Positions 22,831-33,107 are shown, counted from the stretch's first letter. The stretch is DNA of 64,000 nt from JADFRG01 sp964590515 (GCA_964590515.1 CAZPZD010000007.1:1-64000); one strand, 5' to 3'. Notes: generated from the letters alone by a model not told the origin. Translations and numbers: made by a program.

Positions 22831-24253
22831 ATGGAAGACTTCATCTTCAACACTCTCGCCTCCGATGAACTCAAGCTGCTCAATCATCGGGCCTCCCGTG
22901 CCGGCCTGCAGCACGGATCGCGGCTGGAGCCCACCGATCCGGTCCCTGATGAGACGGTGTCGATCTTGGTGACCACTGCCCCGGATTTCCCGGTTGAGAC
23001 GGTCATGTGCTACTACACCCTCGATGGGAGCGAGCCCAAGGGCTCCAAGGGCCGGGCCACCAACGGATCTATCCTCCAGCTGCAGCGGACAGACGCGATT
23101 TGGGACACGTTCCTATGGGGCTACTGCGGCCGCTGGCGTGGGCAGCTCCCGCCCCAACCCGAAGGCACCCATGTCCGCTACCGAATTGGGGCCTGGTGGA
23201 ATGGCGGGTCGGAAACCTTCGCCGATTGGCCGGACGTCAAGGCCACCACCGATCGGGCAGCCGAAGCCTTCTTTCATGGCAAGCCCCTGAACGGCGCTTG
23301 GGTGGGCGATCCACAGACCGGGTCAACCTTCAGCTATGCCGTCGATCGCTTGAGCCCTCCGCAGTGGGCTCGGGAGGCGGTCTTCTACCAGGTCTTTGTC
23401 GATCGGTTCTTCCCCGGCCAGGGACGGGAGTGGCTGCAGAGCTCTGATCTGCACGGTTTCTTTGGAGGCACACTCTGGGGCGTGTTGGAGAAGCTGGACT
23501 ACATCGCCGAGCTGGGCGCGAGCGCGATCTGGCTCAGCCCAATCTTCCCCAGCCCCACCGCCCACGGATACGATGCAACCGATTACTTGACCGTCGAGCC
23601 CCGGCTGGGCGGCGAGCAGGCGCTGCGGGAGCTGGTGGCGGGGGCCCACGGGCGCGGGCTCCGAATCATCCTGGACCTGGTGTGCAACCATGTGTCAAAT
23701 CGTCATCCGATTTTCCTCGAGGCAGTCGCCAATCCGCGCAGCCCATACCATGCCTGGTTCAGCTTCGATGACTCCGACGTCGGCTACCGGTCTTTCTTCG
23801 GCGTCCGGTCGATGCCGCAGCTCAAGCTGGCCAACCCGGAGGCGCGGGCCTGGATGACCGACATCGGACGGTACTGGCTGCGAGAGTTCGAGGTCGACGG
23901 GTACCGGTTGGATCACGCCAATGGCCCTGGGCCGAGCTATTGGTCCGAGTTTTGGGCCGCCNNNNNNNNNNNNNNNNNNNNNNNNNNNNNNNNNNNNNNN
24001 NNNNNNNNNNNNNNNNNNNNNNNNNNNNNNNNNNNNNNNNNNNNNNNNNNNNNNNNNNNNNGGGCCGCCGATCATCTATTATGGGACCGAGGTTGGTTTG
24101 AACCAGACCGGAGGCAAATCGAGTCGGGTCGGTTTGGAGGCCAGCCGGGCTGCCATGCTGTGGGACGGCCAGCAGGACGGAGACCTGTTCACCTTCTATC
24201 AGGGGCTGATCCGTGCCCGGCTTGAGGCGAAGCCTTGGGCCGTAGGCAGCTAG
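22831..24253 (+). CDS. GH13 alpha-amylase/neopullulanase-like enzyme (contains assembly gap)
   Basis: An N-terminal beta domain (about 25-165) resembles the starch-binding/neopullulanase N domain. The GH13 catalytic barrel follows: AREAVFYQVFVDRFF, LDYIAELGASAIWLSPIF, HGYDATDYLTVEPRLGG, IILDLVCNHVS and the nucleophile Asp in VDGYRLDHANG. The 100-N gap removes the segment that normally carries the acid/base Glu and the last Asp. After the gap GPPIIYYGTEVGL resumes. Comparison with the family suggests more than 300 nt are missing. The protein ends at LIRARLEAKPWAVGS without the usual domain C, an unexplained C-terminal shortening. No signal peptide, so intracellular glycogen or maltodextrin is the likely substrate. 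Confidence 0.88.
23962..24061. other. Assembly gap (100 N) inside the GH13 gene
   Basis: Exactly 100 N. Both edges carry GGGCCGCC. The missing protein segment of the family is about 110 residues, so the nominal gap length is too short. Confidence 0.95.
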
Positions 24254-24314
24254 GCCCCGATCGGGATGACTTCAGGGTTGGATCCGTCGTCGGCGCGACT
24301 CAGGAGAGAAACTC

Positions 24315-27300
24315 ATGAAGTGCTCTGAGCGGGCGGTGGGGGTGCTCACGTTGATCCTGTTCGCTGCGGCTTGTGCGCCGGCGGAAATCGGCCCGGAGGC
24401 CAGTGGGACCGAGCAACCACCCTCGAGCCCAACCCTGCCCGCCGCCGCCCCGCGCCCTCCGCTGATGATCGAGGAGGGAAAGCTGTATCTGGCCATCCTC
24501 TGGCACCAGCACCAACCCGTCTATTTCAAAGATCCCCAGACTGGCGTCTACGAGCGGCCTTGGGTGCGGGTTCACGCCGCTAAGGACTACCTCGATATGG
24601 CCGCCATCCTCGAGGGATATCCTTCAATCCGGGCCACCTTCAACTTGACCCCCAGCCTGATCCGGCAGTTGGACGACATCAGCGCGGGAGCCAAGGACCT
24701 GTATTGGGTCCACAGCGAGATCGACGCCGATCAGCTGACCGAGGAGCAGAAGCAATTCATCCTGGACCGGTTCTTCGACATCAATCCCAAGATCATCCAG
24801 CGTTTCCCGCGCTACGCGGAACTCTCCCAGCATCGCGGCAGTGATTCCCTGCAAGGGTGGACGACTCAGGATTTCCGCGACTTGCAGGTGCTCTTCAATC
24901 TGGCCTGGACCGACCCCGACTGGCTCGCCCAGGAACCGTTGGCGAGCCTGGTGGCAAAGGGTCGGGATTTCACCGAGGCCGATAAGCCGCTCGTGTTCGC
25001 CGAACACCTTCGGCTGGTCAAGGCCGTGATTCCTCAACATGCCGAAATGCAGCGGGCCGGACAAATCGAAGTCACCATGACTCCCTTTGCCCATCCAATC
25101 TTGCCCCTGCTGGTCGACAGCGATCTGGCACGGGTCGCACTTCCGGACGCCGAACTGCCTTCCCGCTTTGTCTACGGGCAGGACGCGGTGGCGCAGGTCG
25201 AATTAGGGGTTCAGCTGTATCAGGAGCATTTCGGGGTGGCGCCCCGCGGCATGTGGCCGGCGGAAGGTTCGGTCGCCGAAGGGATCGTGACCATGGTCTC
25301 GACGGCCGGCATTGGCTGGATGGCCAGCGACGAAGAGGTGCTCGCCGGCAGCCTCCCGGAACTGGCAAGCTTCACCCGCGACCGCGACGACGTCGTCGAA
25401 CAAGCGGATGCGCTGTATCGCCCCTACAGCGTGCAAGGGCGCCGCGGCGACCCGGTAGCCATTGTCTTCCGAGATCACTTGCTCTCGGACAAGGTCGGAT
25501 TCGAGTATTCCGGCCTGCCGGGCGAAGAGGCGGCCGCCGATTTCATCGCCCGGCTGGAAGCCATCCAATCTGGCCTGCAGCGGCAGGGCGCCACCGGACC
25601 GCACCTGGTCACCGTACTGCTGGATGGGGAGAATGCCTGGGAGTACTACGAGAACGACGGCAAGCCGTTTCTGCACGAGCTCTACCGGCTGCTTTCCGTA
25701 TCCGAGACTATCGTGACCGTCACGCCGTCCGAATACCTGGCCGCATTGACCGCCCAGGGGGAAGAACTGCGGCCGATCGACAGCTTGTGGGCTGGTTCAT
25801 GGATCGACGGCACCTTCAGCACCTGGATCGGTGAGGAGGAGGAGAACCAGGCCTGGGAATATCTGGGGCAGGCCCGGCTGGCCCTCAACCAGGCGGCCGA
25901 GGGGCTCGACCCGGCAACCATGGAGCAGGCGCTTGAGTTGATCTACATCGCGGAAGGCTCGGACTGGTTCTGGTGGTACGGGGCCGATCAATCTTCGGGG
26001 GCCGACGACAACTTCGACCGCCAGTTCCGCAGTTATCTCGAGCAGCTGTATGAACTGCTAGGCCTCCCGGTGCCAGACTTTGTTCAGGTGCCCGTGATCC
26101 CCCAGAGTCCCCAGCCGGCCGACCGAGAGCCGGCCGGTCTCTTGTCCATGGTTGCAGACGGCGTCGCCTCGCCCGGCGAGTGGGATGCAGCCGGCTATTA
26201 TGCGATCGATCAAAGCGGGTTGAGCGCACTCTACTATGGTTTCGACCAGGAGAATCTCTATCTGCGGATCGACTCCGAGGCGAAGTTCTCGAACGACACA
26301 GTGTTGGGCTTCTATTTGAGGACCCCTGATCCAGGACCAACCAATGCCTACTCGCGTTTTGGCCCGGGCGAGACCCTGGTCGGATTTGGCATCAAGCAAC
26401 TCCTGGAGGTGCGGTTCGACGCCGGTCGCCCGGCAGCCACTTTGTACGGCGCGGACGGGGCGGGTCATTGGCGGCAGGTGGGACAGCAGGCTGCCCTGCT
26501 GGAGCACACCGCTTCCCAGGGTGGGGTCCTTGAGATCATCGCACCCTTCGCTGGATTCGCGCCCGCCACCCGCAGCGGCGATCGGATCAATTTCCGGCTG
26601 GTGGTCAGCGAAGGTGGACGGGACACAGCCGTCTTGCCCGACGGCGGGCCGGTGCTGGCCGCGGTGCCCGACCTGCCGATCCCGAATATCTTTGTCGAGC
26701 TGGCCGACCCGGCCAATGACGATCACGGACCCGGCAGCTATGTTTACCCCAAGGATGCGGTGTTCAAACCAGGGGTCTTCGATCTCACCGGGCTGACCAT
26801 CGGCTACGACGAGGCCGATTACATATTCCGGCTCCAGTTCCGCGGCCCGGTGACCAATGAGTGGGGCTCACCCAATGGATTGAGTGTCCAAACGATCGAC
26901 CTGTACCTCGATGTCGATGGACCCCAGACCGGCGACCGCATACTGCTCCCCGGCCGCAACGCCAGCCTTGGATCGGACTACGGTTGGGATTACGCGGTGT
27001 GGGCCGAGGGCTGGACCCCCGGGATCTACGTGCCGGGCGAGGCCGGTCCGGAGCAGATCGACACCGGATTCACTATCCTGACCAACCCGGGGCAGCGCCG
27101 TGTGACGATCCGCGTGCCGCGCAGCCTCGTCGAGGGAAACCCGCTGCAGTGGCAGATTGCCGTCGTGATTCTCAGTCAGGAAGGTTTTCCGGCGCCGGGC
27201 GTCTGGCGGGTGCGCAATGTTCAGCCGGTGGCAGAGCAGTGGCGGATCGGGGGAGGCTCCGGGTCTCCGGCCGACACCCGCATCCTGGACTTGCTCTGGC

Positions 27301-27416
27301 CATCAGGGAACGGGCCGACCCAGGAGGAACTCTTGCAGCACGAGAACCCGGTCGCCTTGGATCTGCAGACCCTTGGGCCTGATCAATTCCCACAGGTCCA
27401 CATGATTGCTCCCTGA
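24315..27416 (+). CDS. Lipoprotein GH57 glycoside hydrolase with glucodextranase-type C-terminus
   Basis: A 1033-residue exported lipoprotein: signal peptide with lipobox FAAAC (Cys about 20) and a Pro/Ser linker. A GH57 domain (about 55-590) shows ILWHQHQPVYF, the nucleophile-type Glu in GMWPAEGSV, the Asp in WMASDEEVL and LLDGENAWEYY. A middle DOMON-like beta region is followed by a C-terminal glucodextranase-type domain (about 790-990: ADPANDDHGPGSYVYPKDAVF, YGWDYAVWAEGW). GH57 enzymes act on alpha-glucans (amylase, amylopullulanase or branching). AGGAGAG precedes the ATG. It probably degrades external alpha-glucan that GH31 and GH13 finish inside. Confidence 0.92.
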   Translation: MKCSERAVGVLTLILFAAACAPAEIGPEASGTEQPPSSPTLPAAAPRPPLMIEEGKLYLAILWHQHQPVYFKDPQTGVYERPWVRVHAAKDYLDMAAILEGYPSIRATFNLTPSLIRQLDDISAGAKDLYWVHSEIDADQLTEEQKQFILDRFFDINPKIIQRFPRYAELSQHRGSDSLQGWTTQDFRDLQVLFNLAWTDPDWLAQEPLASLVAKGRDFTEADKPLVFAEHLRLVKAVIPQHAEMQRAGQIEVTMTPFAHPILPLLVDSDLARVALPDAELPSRFVYGQDAVAQVELGVQLYQEHFGVAPRGMWPAEGSVAEGIVTMVSTAGIGWMASDEEVLAGSLPELASFTRDRDDVVEQADALYRPYSVQGRRGDPVAIVFRDHLLSDKVGFEYSGLPGEEAAADFIARLEAIQSGLQRQGATGPHLVTVLLDGENAWEYYENDGKPFLHELYRLLSVSETIVTVTPSEYLAALTAQGEELRPIDSLWAGSWIDGTFSTWIGEEEENQAWEYLGQARLALNQAAEGLDPATMEQALELIYIAEGSDWFWWYGADQSSGADDNFDRQFRSYLEQLYELLGLPVPDFVQVPVIPQSPQPADREPAGLLSMVADGVASPGEWDAAGYYAIDQSGLSALYYGFDQENLYLRIDSEAKFSNDTVLGFYLRTPDPGPTNAYSRFGPGETLVGFGIKQLLEVRFDAGRPAATLYGADGAGHWRQVGQQAALLEHTASQGGVLEIIAPFAGFAPATRSGDRINFRLVVSEGGRDTAVLPDGGPVLAAVPDLPIPNIFVELADPANDDHGPGSYVYPKDAVFKPGVFDLTGLTIGYDEADYIFRLQFRGPVTNEWGSPNGLSVQTIDLYLDVDGPQTGDRILLPGRNASLGSDYGWDYAVWAEGWTPGIYVPGEAGPEQIDTGFTILTNPGQRRVTIRVPRSLVEGNPLQWQIAVVILSQEGFPAPGVWRVRNVQPVAEQWRIGGGSGSPADTRILDLLWPSGNGPTQEELLQHENPVALDLQTLGPDQFPQVHMIAP

Positions 27417-27455
27417 TCCCGGCCGGCCAGGTTCGACTGACCAGGTTGTCTTGAC

Positions 27456-29837
27456 ATGAATCTCTCCCGCGAACTGGCCTGGATCCGCTTCATCGGCCTT
27501 TCGAAATACCTGGCAACCATCCAGTACGCGATTCAACGCGACCTGCTGGAAGGTCGGTACCGCCTCGGACGCAGTCGGCCTCCCGCCCAAACGCCTGGAC
27601 CGCTACAGTCGGCCCACGCGGTCCCCAGTGGCGCCGATTTCCATTTTGAGCGGGCCGAGCTCGAAGCCCGCTTCCTGGCGCCTGAGATGGTCCGACTCAC
27701 CTGGCTGCCCGGAGCACTCCCCGCACCCTACGCCGTGGTCGAGAAGCCGCGCCCGGCGCTCGATTGCAGTCTCAAACAGAGCGCTGCAGATTGGTTGCTG
27801 TTTACCGAGCAGCTCACCCTCCAAATAGATTCCAGCGGCGGGGTGACCTTTCTGAATCACGAGGGCGAAATCCTCCGCCAGGAACTTCCCCCGACAAGGA
27901 GTGGACCCGGCTGGTCCCATAACGCGCTGCTCGCCCCCGAAGCCCACATCTACGGGACCGGCGAACGGGCGCTGGGGCTCAACCTGCGGTTCAAGCAGGT
28001 GCGACTGTGGAATCAAGACCCGGGCGGATATGGCCCCGGCCACGATCCGCTCTACCTCACGATTCCCAGCTACCTGTGCGTGGGCAACCGGGGCTGCTAT
28101 CTGCTGTTCTATGAGAACAGCCACGACGGAACGCTCGGGTTCGACGCGGAGGCCGCGGCCCGCTTCGAAGCCGGTGCGCTGCGTTACTACTTCATCGCTG
28201 GCGCCCTAGAACGGATTTTTGAACTCTACGCGGATCTGACCGGGCTCCCGCCGATGCCTCCCTTATGGGCACTGGGCTACCATCAGTCGCGCTACAGCTA
28301 TGAGACCGAGGCGCAGGTACGGGAGGTCGTCCAACGGTTTCGGGAGCTGAGCCTTCCGCTCAGCGCGCTTCACCTCGACATTGACTATATGAACGGCTAT
28401 CGAGTCTTCTCGGTCAATTCTCGCCGCTTTCCAAGATTGCCCCAGTTGGCTGATGATCTGCTCAAAGCCGGGGTGCGGCTCGTCCCGATTCTGAATCCTG
28501 GCATTAAGCGGGATACTCAGTTCCCGGTCTACAAGGACGGCAAAGCCGAGGGCTCCTTTGTGCGTTCGCCGAGCGGCAAGCTGCTCCACGCTCCGGTCTG
28601 GCCAGGCTGGGTAGGCTATCCGGATTTCTCTGCGCCTGTGGCTCGAGCCTGGTGGGGGGAGCATTACACAGGGCTGTTGGAAGCAGGCGCTTCGGGGTTC
28701 TGGCACGACATGAACGAACCGGTGGCATTCGCCGCTTGGGGCGATCGAACTCTGCCCAAACCGGCCCCCCACTCGGTCGACGGCCGGGGAGGCGACCACT
28801 CTGAGATTCACAACCTCTACGGGCTGTTGATGAACCGGGCCGGCTTCGAGGCGTTGCGCCGACTCGCCCCCGACCGCCGGCCCTGGCTGCTGTCTCGCTC
28901 CGGCTGGGCCGGCCTCCAACGCTATGCCTGGACCTGGACCGGAGACACCGAGAGCAGCTGGGCGGCTTTACGAAAGACCATCCCAACCGTGCTGGGATTG
29001 AGCCTTTCCGGAATACCCTACTCGGGTCCTGACATCGGGGGTTATCTCGGCTCCCCTTCCCCGGAGTTATATGTTCGCTGGTTCCAGCTGGCCGCGCTGA
29101 TGCCGTTCTTTCGGACCCACTCCGGCAAGGACACTCCTCGCCGCGAGCCCTGGTCTTACGGTAGCCCAACTCTGGAACAGGTCAGAAAGGCATTGAGCCT
29201 GCGAGTTCGCCTGCTGCCCTATTTGTACAGCCTGGCCTGGCAGACGAGCCGTACCGGCCTCCCGCTGGTCCGCCCGCTCTTCTGGCTGGATGCCGGCGAT
29301 CCGACCCTCTGGGGAATCGACGACGCCTTCCTGTTAGGAGACAGCCTCTTGGTAGCTCCCATCCTTCAAGAGGGGGCCCGAGGGCGCGAGCTGCAGCTGC
29401 CTGCCGGAAGTTGGTTCGGGTTGTCATCAGGAGCTCGCTTCGAGGGGCCGGCCCGGATCTGGGTCACAGCCGAGCTGGACCAGATCCCGATCCTGGTCCG
29501 AGCAGGGAGCCTGCTGCCGCTGGAGGAGGCCAATCGATTGATCCTGCAAATCTACCCGCCCGGGGAGGCCGCCGGCGGGGGACTGCTCTACAGTGACGCA
29601 GGGGACGGTTACCGTGATTGGCGCCTGGATCGGTTTGTCTTGACTCAGTCTGCGGAACGGGCGGAGCTCAGATGGGAAACGACGGGGAAGTTTGGCTTCC
29701 CCTACGCGCAGATTGAGCTGCAGCCTCGAGGGTTCGAGGCGACGGGGTTGCTCGTTGACGGCCAGCGCTTAGAGCTACCCCAGGGTCTGATCGCGACCAG
29801 GCCGTTCAGGCAGGCGAGCTTCGAGATTGCCGGTTGA
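27456..29837 (+). CDS. GH31 alpha-glucosidase
   Basis: A 793-residue GH31 enzyme with the family blocks PPLWALGYHQSRYSYETEAQV and LHLDIDYMNGYRVF. The catalytic nucleophile Asp is in GFWHDMNEPVAF (about 420). It also has LLSRSGWAGLQRYAWTWTGD (acid/base Asp in the TGDTESSW segment) and GIPYSGPDIGGYLG. C-terminal beta domains complete the usual length. It releases alpha-linked glucose from oligosaccharide ends. No signal peptide is evident. It is the last gene of a plus-strand run metG-GH13-GH57-GH31 and converges on the crotonase gene. Confidence 0.94.
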   Translation: MNLSRELAWIRFIGLSKYLATIQYAIQRDLLEGRYRLGRSRPPAQTPGPLQSAHAVPSGADFHFERAELEARFLAPEMVRLTWLPGALPAPYAVVEKPRPALDCSLKQSAADWLLFTEQLTLQIDSSGGVTFLNHEGEILRQELPPTRSGPGWSHNALLAPEAHIYGTGERALGLNLRFKQVRLWNQDPGGYGPGHDPLYLTIPSYLCVGNRGCYLLFYENSHDGTLGFDAEAAARFEAGALRYYFIAGALERIFELYADLTGLPPMPPLWALGYHQSRYSYETEAQVREVVQRFRELSLPLSALHLDIDYMNGYRVFSVNSRRFPRLPQLADDLLKAGVRLVPILNPGIKRDTQFPVYKDGKAEGSFVRSPSGKLLHAPVWPGWVGYPDFSAPVARAWWGEHYTGLLEAGASGFWHDMNEPVAFAAWGDRTLPKPAPHSVDGRGGDHSEIHNLYGLLMNRAGFEALRRLAPDRRPWLLSRSGWAGLQRYAWTWTGDTESSWAALRKTIPTVLGLSLSGIPYSGPDIGGYLGSPSPELYVRWFQLAALMPFFRTHSGKDTPRREPWSYGSPTLEQVRKALSLRVRLLPYLYSLAWQTSRTGLPLVRPLFWLDAGDPTLWGIDDAFLLGDSLLVAPILQEGARGRELQLPAGSWFGLSSGARFEGPARIWVTAELDQIPILVRAGSLLPLEEANRLILQIYPPGEAAGGGLLYSDAGDGYRDWRLDRFVLTQSAERAELRWETTGKFGFPYAQIELQPRGFEATGLLVDGQRLELPQGLIATRPFRQASFEIAG

Positions 29838-29856
29838 GTGACTCCGGCCGGCACGA

Positions 29857-30642
29857 TCATTTCCCTCGAAACGTTGGCGGCCGCTTCTCGAGAAAGGCGG
29901 CCAAGCCCTCGGCATGGTCTTCACTGCGACCGGCGATTTCCTGCAGCTGGGCCTCGTATTCCAACGTAGCTTCCAACGAGCCAAGCACTGAGTGATTCAA
30001 AGCCCGCTTGCTCAGCCCGATGGCCCGAGTAGGCCCGCGAGCCAGCGAGGCGGCCAGCTCACGGGCCTGGTCCATTAATTCGGCGTCCGGCACCACTCGA
30101 TTAACTAATCCCATCTCCAGCGCCTCGGGCGCCGTCACGGTCCGATTGGTAAATGCCAGCTCCGCCGCCCGGGCCAGTCCGGCCAGCAGAGGCAGGGCAA
30201 GCGAAGTTCCGGAATCGGCGCTCAAGCCGATGCCGGTGAAACCATAGATGAAGCTCGCGCTCTCGGCCGCGATCCGCAGATCGGTCGCCAGCGCGATCCC
30301 CAGGCCGGCCCCCACGGCCGGACCGTTGATGGCGCCCACGATCGGCTTCTCCAGTTTGCGCATGCGCAGGATCACCCGGTTGTAGGTGCGATGCAGGTGC
30401 TGGCGGAAGGAAACTGGGCCGTCCGACTTCTCGAAGGCAGTGACATCCTGGCCGGCGCTGAAGAAACGGCCGGCGCCGGTCAGCAGCAGGCAACGCACCG
30501 AGTCGTCCCGCTCGGCGTCCTTGAGCACCGTCAGCCACTCCTCGATCATCGGCCCGTTGAAGGCATTGGCCTTCGGCCGGTTAAACACGGCGGTCAGCAC
30601 GCCGTCTGCGCTGTCAACCTGCAAGAATTGGAGTTCGCCCAT
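29857..30642 (-). CDS. Enoyl-CoA hydratase/isomerase (PaaG-like)
   Basis: A 261-residue crotonase-fold protein. The oxyanion-hole segments are RFFSAGQDVTAFEKSD and VGAINGPAVGAGLGIALATDLRIA. The stretch TGIGLSADSGTSLALPLLAG has the Asp-Ser-Gly arrangement of PaaG-type isomerases rather than the two glutamates of true hydratases, so isomerase activity on a ring or chain acyl-CoA is likelier. It is transcribed with the 127-residue protein upstream (7-nt gap). Confidence 0.85.
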   Translation of the reverse strand: MGELQFLQVDSADGVLTAVFNRPKANAFNGPMIEEWLTVLKDAERDDSVRCLLLTGAGRFFSAGQDVTAFEKSDGPVSFRQHLHRTYNRVILRMRKLEKPIVGAINGPAVGAGLGIALATDLRIAAESASFIYGFTGIGLSADSGTSLALPLLAGLARAAELAFTNRTVTAPEALEMGLVNRVVPDAELMDQARELAASLARGPTRAIGLSKRALNHSVLGSLEATLEYEAQLQEIAGRSEDHAEGLAAFLEKRPPTFRGK

Positions 30643-30649
30643 CGGTGGG

Positions 30650-31033
30650 CTAGTCTAGGGGCTCGAAGTCGTCGTCAGGCCCGTCGTCCGGGGAATCGTC
30701 GAATTCGATGTGGATCTGAAACGGATCCTGAATCAAGCGGACCCACAGCAGCAGGACCTGGCCCTCGTCCATTTCTGTCCAGCGGGCCGCGATGATCGGG
30801 GCCTGATCGGTGAGACCTTCCTCGGAGCGGTACTCCAGGCTGATGGGTTGACTGTCCCGCCAGGCCCGGTAGCAGCGTTGGACCAATTCAGGGGCGTTGG
30901 GGCTGCGCAAGCGGCACATCGCCACCTGCGAGGGAACTGGGCCTTCCACGAGGCCGGGCAACCAAACATCGGTGTCCAACTCGAATGTGGGAGGCGGGCC
31001 TTCGATGATGGTGATCTTTTCGGGTTCCCTCAC
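30650..31033 (-). CDS. Hypothetical acidic protein
   Basis: A 127-residue cytoplasmic protein of no family I recognise. It alternates beta-like segments (VAMCRLRSPNAPELVQRCYRA, QVLLLWVRLIQDPFQIHIEF) and ends in a highly acidic tail, DDSPDDGPDDDFEPLD. GTG start with GAGGAAC upstream; a TAAGAT -10-like box lies near 31068. It sits between an alcohol dehydrogenase and a crotonase in the same direction. Confidence 0.65.
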   Translation of the reverse strand: MREPEKITIIEGPPPTFELDTDVWLPGLVEGPVPSQVAMCRLRSPNAPELVQRCYRAWRDSQPISLEYRSEEGLTDQAPIIAARWTEMDEGQVLLLWVRLIQDPFQIHIEFDDSPDDGPDDDFEPLD

Positions 31034-31105
31034 AAGTTCCTCGGTAGACCCTGGCCGAAAGGCGCGGCAAATCTTACCACAGCGTCCCCAACCGCGGCCT
31101 TCACG

Positions 31106-32317
31106 CTAGAAGGTGAGGGTCACCTTGATCGACCCGCTGCGCTTGTTGCTGGCTGCGGCGATCGCCTGGCGATACTGCTCGAACGGAAACCGGTGGGTGA
31201 TCAGCCCGCTGGCGGACAGCGCGCCTTCCTGCAGCATCTCGATCACCAGGTCAAAAGTATGCAGCGTTCGGCCGTCGAGGGTCTCCATCCCAAAGGTCTT
31301 GGCCCCGACCAGGTCCACCTCCTGAAACCAGACCGGGGTGGTGTCCAGGCTTAGCTGGTTGAGCGAGATGCCGACCAGCACCACAACCCCGCCCGCTCGG
31401 GCCAGCCGGAGCGAGTCGCGGATTGTGGTGCGGTCGCCGACGCAGTCGTAGAGAACGTCATAGCCGCCGAGCAGCATGCCGCGATTCAGCTGCACGCGGT
31501 AGTACTTGGCCCCGGTGATCTCGGCGGACTTGGCGTAGATGTCCCCCCGGTCGCTGATCACCTCGTCCGCTCCCAGCCGCTTGGCGGCCTGAGCTTGATG
31601 GGTGTAACGGACCACCACCGTCACATGGGCCTGGGGTGCCAGGGATTTCACGACCTGCAGCGTGAGCAGGCCGATGATTCCGGCCCCCAAGATCAGCACC
31701 CGATCTCCGGGCGAGGGCAACCGGCGCAGCACGCCATGGGCCGCGACGGCCATCGGTTCGATGAGGGAAGCCTGGTCGTCATTCAAGTCGTCCGGGACCG
31801 GCCAGATCTCACTCTGGTGCGCGGTGTAGCTGTCGCTCCATCCGCCGCCCGCCCCCACCGGTCCTTTGCCCAGCGAGTTGTTTTCACACAATCGGGTGTC
31901 GCCGCGGGCGCAGAAGCGGCACGGCGGATCGATCTCCTGGGTGTGGCAGTTCGGGCTGCCAACCGGCCGGGCCTCGATCACCACCCGGTCGCCGGCCCGG
32001 AATCGCTCGACGGCCGGACCGACCTCGGTCACTTCACCGACGGCCTCGTGTCCCAGATAGATCCGCTGGATCCCGGGCAAGGCCACCGGCGCGATCCGCG
32101 GATCGGCTTTCACGTAAAGCAGCGAGAGGTCCGTGGCACAGATTCCACATTGGCGGTTGCGTACTCGCAGCCACTGCGGGCCTGGCAGCGGCGGATCGGG
32201 AATCTGCTCCACCCCCGATGGCGAAAGCGGCGACCACACGACCCCGGGCCACAGCGGCCGCAGGGCCTTGGTGGCCAGCGCCCGCGGGATATCTTTGTCG
32301 AAGTAGATCGCTCTCAT
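31106..32317 (-). CDS. Zinc-dependent alcohol dehydrogenase (MDR superfamily)
   Basis: A 403-residue medium-chain dehydrogenase/reductase. The catalytic zinc site is CGICATDLSLLY (Cys about 51) and LGHEAVGEV (His-Glu). A structural-zinc-like cluster reads C-x8-C-x2-C-x7-C in the NCHTQEIDPPCRFCARGD region, with the first Cys displaced compared with standard ADHs. The Rossmann motif is VLILGAGIIGLLTLQV. The start is ATG 32315-32317; the long upstream extension of the frame is antisense to the crotonase gene. Context with two crotonases suggests oxidation in an acyl-CoA or alcohol pathway; substrate unknown. Confidence 0.87.
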   Translation of the reverse strand: MRAIYFDKDIPRALATKALRPLWPGVVWSPLSPSGVEQIPDPPLPGPQWLRVRNRQCGICATDLSLLYVKADPRIAPVALPGIQRIYLGHEAVGEVTEVGPAVERFRAGDRVVIEARPVGSPNCHTQEIDPPCRFCARGDTRLCENNSLGKGPVGAGGGWSDSYTAHQSEIWPVPDDLNDDQASLIEPMAVAAHGVLRRLPSPGDRVLILGAGIIGLLTLQVVKSLAPQAHVTVVVRYTHQAQAAKRLGADEVISDRGDIYAKSAEITGAKYYRVQLNRGMLLGGYDVLYDCVGDRTTIRDSLRLARAGGVVVLVGISLNQLSLDTTPVWFQEVDLVGAKTFGMETLDGRTLHTFDLVIEMLQEGALSASGLITHRFPFEQYRQAIAAASNKRSGSIKVTLTF

Positions 32318-32333
32318 CCGGCGCCAGCCCGGC

Positions 32334-33107
32334 TCACTTTCCCTTCCATATAGGGGAACGTTTCTCGCTGAAGGCCTGCATTCCCTCTTTCTGGTCCTCG
32401 GTGCTGAACAGGAAATAGAAACTGCGGCGCTCGTCAGCGATCCCATCCGCCAGGAAGCTCTCGAAGGCATGGTTAACCGACTCCTTGGCCAGCCGGACCG
32501 CGATCGGAGCACGGGCCGCGATCTCGTTGGCCAACGCCAATGCCTCCTCCAGATACAGCTCCACGGGCGCGACCCGGTTGACCAGTCCAACCCGCAGCGC
32601 TTCCTCGGCGGTCAGGTTCCTGGCGTTCAGCACCATCTCCATGGCCAGCGCCTTCCCCACCGCCCGAGTCAGCCGCTGGGTCCCGCCCGCCCCCGGCATC
32701 ACACCCAGGTTGATTTCCGGCTGGCCAAACTTGGCGGTCTCGGAAGCCACGATCATGTCGCAGAGCATCGCCAATTCGTTGCCGCCGCCTAAGCACCAGC
32801 CCGAGACCGCCGCGATCACCGGCTTCTTGACGCTCCGGATGCGGTCCCAGCGGCCAATCCGATCGGCGGTCAGCATGTCCACCGCCGAGGCCTCCGCCAT
32901 CTCCTTGATGTCGGCCCCGGAGGCAAAGGCTCGCGCGTCGCCGGTCAGCACCATCGCTCCGATCTGCGGATCGGCGTCGTACCCGGTCAGCGCGCTGGCC
33001 ACTTCCTCCATCACGGTTGCGTTGAGTGCGTTGAGGGCCTCGGGTCGATGGATCTGTACCAGACCAGCCCGGCCGTGGATCTCAGTCTTGATCGTGGTGT
33101 AGGTCAT
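32334..33107 (-). CDS. Enoyl-CoA hydratase
   Basis: A 257-residue crotonase. Both catalytic glutamates are present, in WCLGGGNELAMLCDMIVA and FGQPEINLGVMPGAGGTQRL. The oxyanion-hole segment is AFASGADIKEMA. This is the classic beta-oxidation hydratase pattern (PaaF/EchA type). A strong GGAGGGTGG precedes the ATG. It is followed 16 nt later by the alcohol dehydrogenase gene. Confidence 0.92.
   Translation of the reverse strand: MTYTTIKTEIHGRAGLVQIHRPEALNALNATVMEEVASALTGYDADPQIGAMVLTGDARAFASGADIKEMAEASAVDMLTADRIGRWDRIRSVKKPVIAAVSGWCLGGGNELAMLCDMIVASETAKFGQPEINLGVMPGAGGTQRLTRAVGKALAMEMVLNARNLTAEEALRVGLVNRVAPVELYLEEALALANEIAARAPIAVRLAKESVNHAFESFLADGIADERRSFYFLFSTEDQKEGMQAFSEKRSPIWKGK

Noticed and set aside
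31106..32590. Extended 494-codon alcohol dehydrogenase
   Set aside because: The first 91 codons are out-of-frame crotonase sequence. The domain begins at ATG 32317.
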